Below, piece after piece: positions 63,051-64,000 of a stretch of 64,000 bases of DNA (within the stretch, counting starts at the first letter, position 1; each line of letters starts with the position of its first letter). The DNA is from Promethearchaeota archaeon (lineage in GTDB: Archaea > Asgardarchaeota > Lokiarchaeia > Sigyniarchaeales > SOKP01). The notes below the pieces were generated by a model. It was not told the DNA's origin. It saw nothing but the letters and a program-made list of their open reading frames with translations, and ran no database searches. The DNA is taken from contig JAUWGH010000006.1 in NCBI GenBank assembly GCA_030606485.1, positions 1 through 64,000 on the forward strand, read 5' to 3'. The translations under genes were made by a program, and so were the position numbers.

Positions 63051-63914
63051 TTAATTTTTTTCCTTCAATTTTATTATAAATCTATAAACAGAACCCCACA
63101 TATAATCATCTTCTCTTTCTTTTACCTCGAAGTTATTGGTATGTAACCAGTTTCTAAAAGCTTCCTTTGTTTTATTATCATAATCTCCAGTGATTTCTCC
63201 TTCATAGAATCCATCGATTTTTAAAATCTCTTTTACGGTTTTCATCACATCTCCCTCTAACTTGATAATGTCGTTGGGATCATCTCTTTGAAGCAAGCAC
63301 ATATCATAAATCTCAAACACTTTTCGCAGCTCATTGAGGGGATTAGGGTGCTCATCAACTCGAATGTCAATATATCTATCTGTACCTCCATCATATGCTC
63401 CTTTCTCTTTTACTATTAGAATTGCAGCTGATTCTCGACCTCTCTTATCACCACCTTGTTCTTGTCCGGCTTCTAATGTGGCAAATAATTTTTCTATCAA
63501 ATCACCCTTAGTCTCCAGAAATGCCTTTGACATAGCTGATACGACCCGTTCTGAAGCCAAAATATTTCCTTGGCATGCATGGTTTTTTCCGATTATATGT
63601 CCCGCCCAATCAAAACATTCTTTTCCGGTAAATGATGCTGTGTTACCATAAGAATCTACAACACCTACCTGTCTTTGTTCTTTTAGATCATCATGCTCAA
63701 TCAATTTTTCAATCGTTTCTTCAGCTGTGAGACCCTCTTTAAGTAATGATAATCCCTTAGGACCATAACTGGTATTAGCGTAAGCTTGAGTTGCAATTGC
63801 TCCAACACCTGCCTTTGCAAATGGGACTATTGCTCCTACAGCAACAAATTTTGATTGAATTGCAACACCCCATTCATTATTTTTTGGGTCATATGCCACA
63901 ATTGAAAATGTCAT
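63051..63914 (-). CDS. DUF1028 protein (Ntn-hydrolase-like) with C-terminal peptidoglycan-binding-like part
   Basis: This protein of about 287 residues starts MTFSIVAYDPKNNEWGVAIQ, the hallmark of DUF1028, in which Thr2 may be the N-terminal nucleophile once Met is removed. Conserved segments are SKFVAVGAIVPFAKAGVGA, TQAYANTSYGPKGL and ALEAGQEQGGDKRG-like residues. The last 75 residues form a small domain like the peptidoglycan-binding repeat, with YEGEITGDYDNKTKEAFRN. I chose the internal ATG at 63912-63914 to expose the Thr; the frame extends to 63926. Function of the family is unknown. Confidence 0.85.
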   Translation of the reverse strand: MTFSIVAYDPKNNEWGVAIQSKFVAVGAIVPFAKAGVGAIATQAYANTSYGPKGLSLLKEGLTAEETIEKLIEHDDLKEQRQVGVVDSYGNTASFTGKECFDWAGHIIGKNHACQGNILASERVVSAMSKAFLETKGDLIEKLFATLEAGQEQGGDKRGRESAAILIVKEKGAYDGGTDRYIDIRVDEHPNPLNELRKVFEIYDMCLLQRDDPNDIIKLEGDVMKTVKEILKIDGFYEGEITGDYDNKTKEAFRNWLHTNNFEVKEREDDYMWGSVYRFIIKLKEKN

Positions 63915-64000
63915 AATAAATTTCATTTATTTTATTAGATCATATTTTAAAAATGAAATTATACTTTTAAGAAGTAGCATTAAATATTTGTTAAAAGTTA

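Noticed and set aside
1-64000. CRISPR array or prophage
   Set aside because: No set of evenly spaced repeats with unique spacers and no capsid, terminase or integrase gene was found.

Overview
This window looks like a piece of an Asgard archaeon chromosome, most like Lokiarchaeia. The evidence is a very AT-rich genome (roughly 70% A+T by eye), a two-domain gelsolin-like protein, an archaeal histone, a CDC48/VCP ATPase ending in the eukaryote-like Leu-Tyr-Gly tail, an archaeal-type 20S proteasome beta subunit, a geranylgeranyl-reductase-like flavoprotein, methanofuran-biosynthesis genes and many coiled-coil or small zinc-binding proteins. No rRNA, tRNA, CRISPR array or transposase gene was recognised.

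Layout. 1-1.9 kb: lipid/thiolase metabolism (SCP2-type thiolase plus SCP2 sterol-carrier domain). 2.0-8.3 kb: a restriction-modification island (type IIG enzyme, Dam-type methylase, an unassigned partner) with a start-less Cys-rich ORF and the remnant of a second Dam gene. 8.5-16.4 kb: PLP enzyme with a tandem Cys-rich tail, alpha/beta hydrolase, and a three-gene operon encoding a Clp1/Grc3-like kinase, an ATP-grasp protein and an M14-type peptidase. 16.5-21.4 kb: coiled-coil proteins, the gelsolin/zinc-ribbon pair and an aminotransferase. 21.5-27.8 kb: glycosyltransferases, a SAM methyltransferase, an ABC exporter and a LysE transporter. 27.9-33.3 kb: a locally GC-richer operon PadR - BtrH-like - DUF3795 - GyrI-like - UvrA paralogue, with tandem palindromes in front; this looks like an acquired drug or genotoxin response module. 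33.4-40.4 kb: membrane and flavin proteins, a RING/PHD-like coiled-coil protein in an apparent operon with a proteasome beta subunit that lacks its Thr1 nucleophile, and a histone gene. 41-49.7 kb: SIS protein, a radical-SAM/DUF362/unknown/membrane operon, aspartate-semialdehyde dehydrogenase and a Nog1-like GTPase. 49.8-53 kb: methanofuran genes mfnF and mfnE beside an unknown gene. 53-57.7 kb: an MFS sugar transporter plus GH2 glycosidase pair framed by two 418-bp direct repeats, each carrying one copy of a small zinc-protein gene. 57.7-64 kb: polyferredoxin, a Phr-like regulator, CDC48, Hsp20 and a DUF1028 protein.

How genes may work together. The most coherent new ideas are: (i) a heat-shock circuit hsp20-cdc48-phr-like with a 13-bp tandem operator over the hsp20 start site; (ii) a proteolysis locus pairing a catalytically dead proteasome beta-type subunit with a RING/PHD-like protein, in a genome whose CDC48 carries an HbYX-type tail; (iii) the PadR-controlled UvrA/GyrI module; (iv) gelsolin domains fused to a zinc ribbon that also exists as a separate neighbouring gene; and (v) a sugar-use cassette bracketed by gene-sized repeats. 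All functions are inferred from sequence read by eye; no database search was run.
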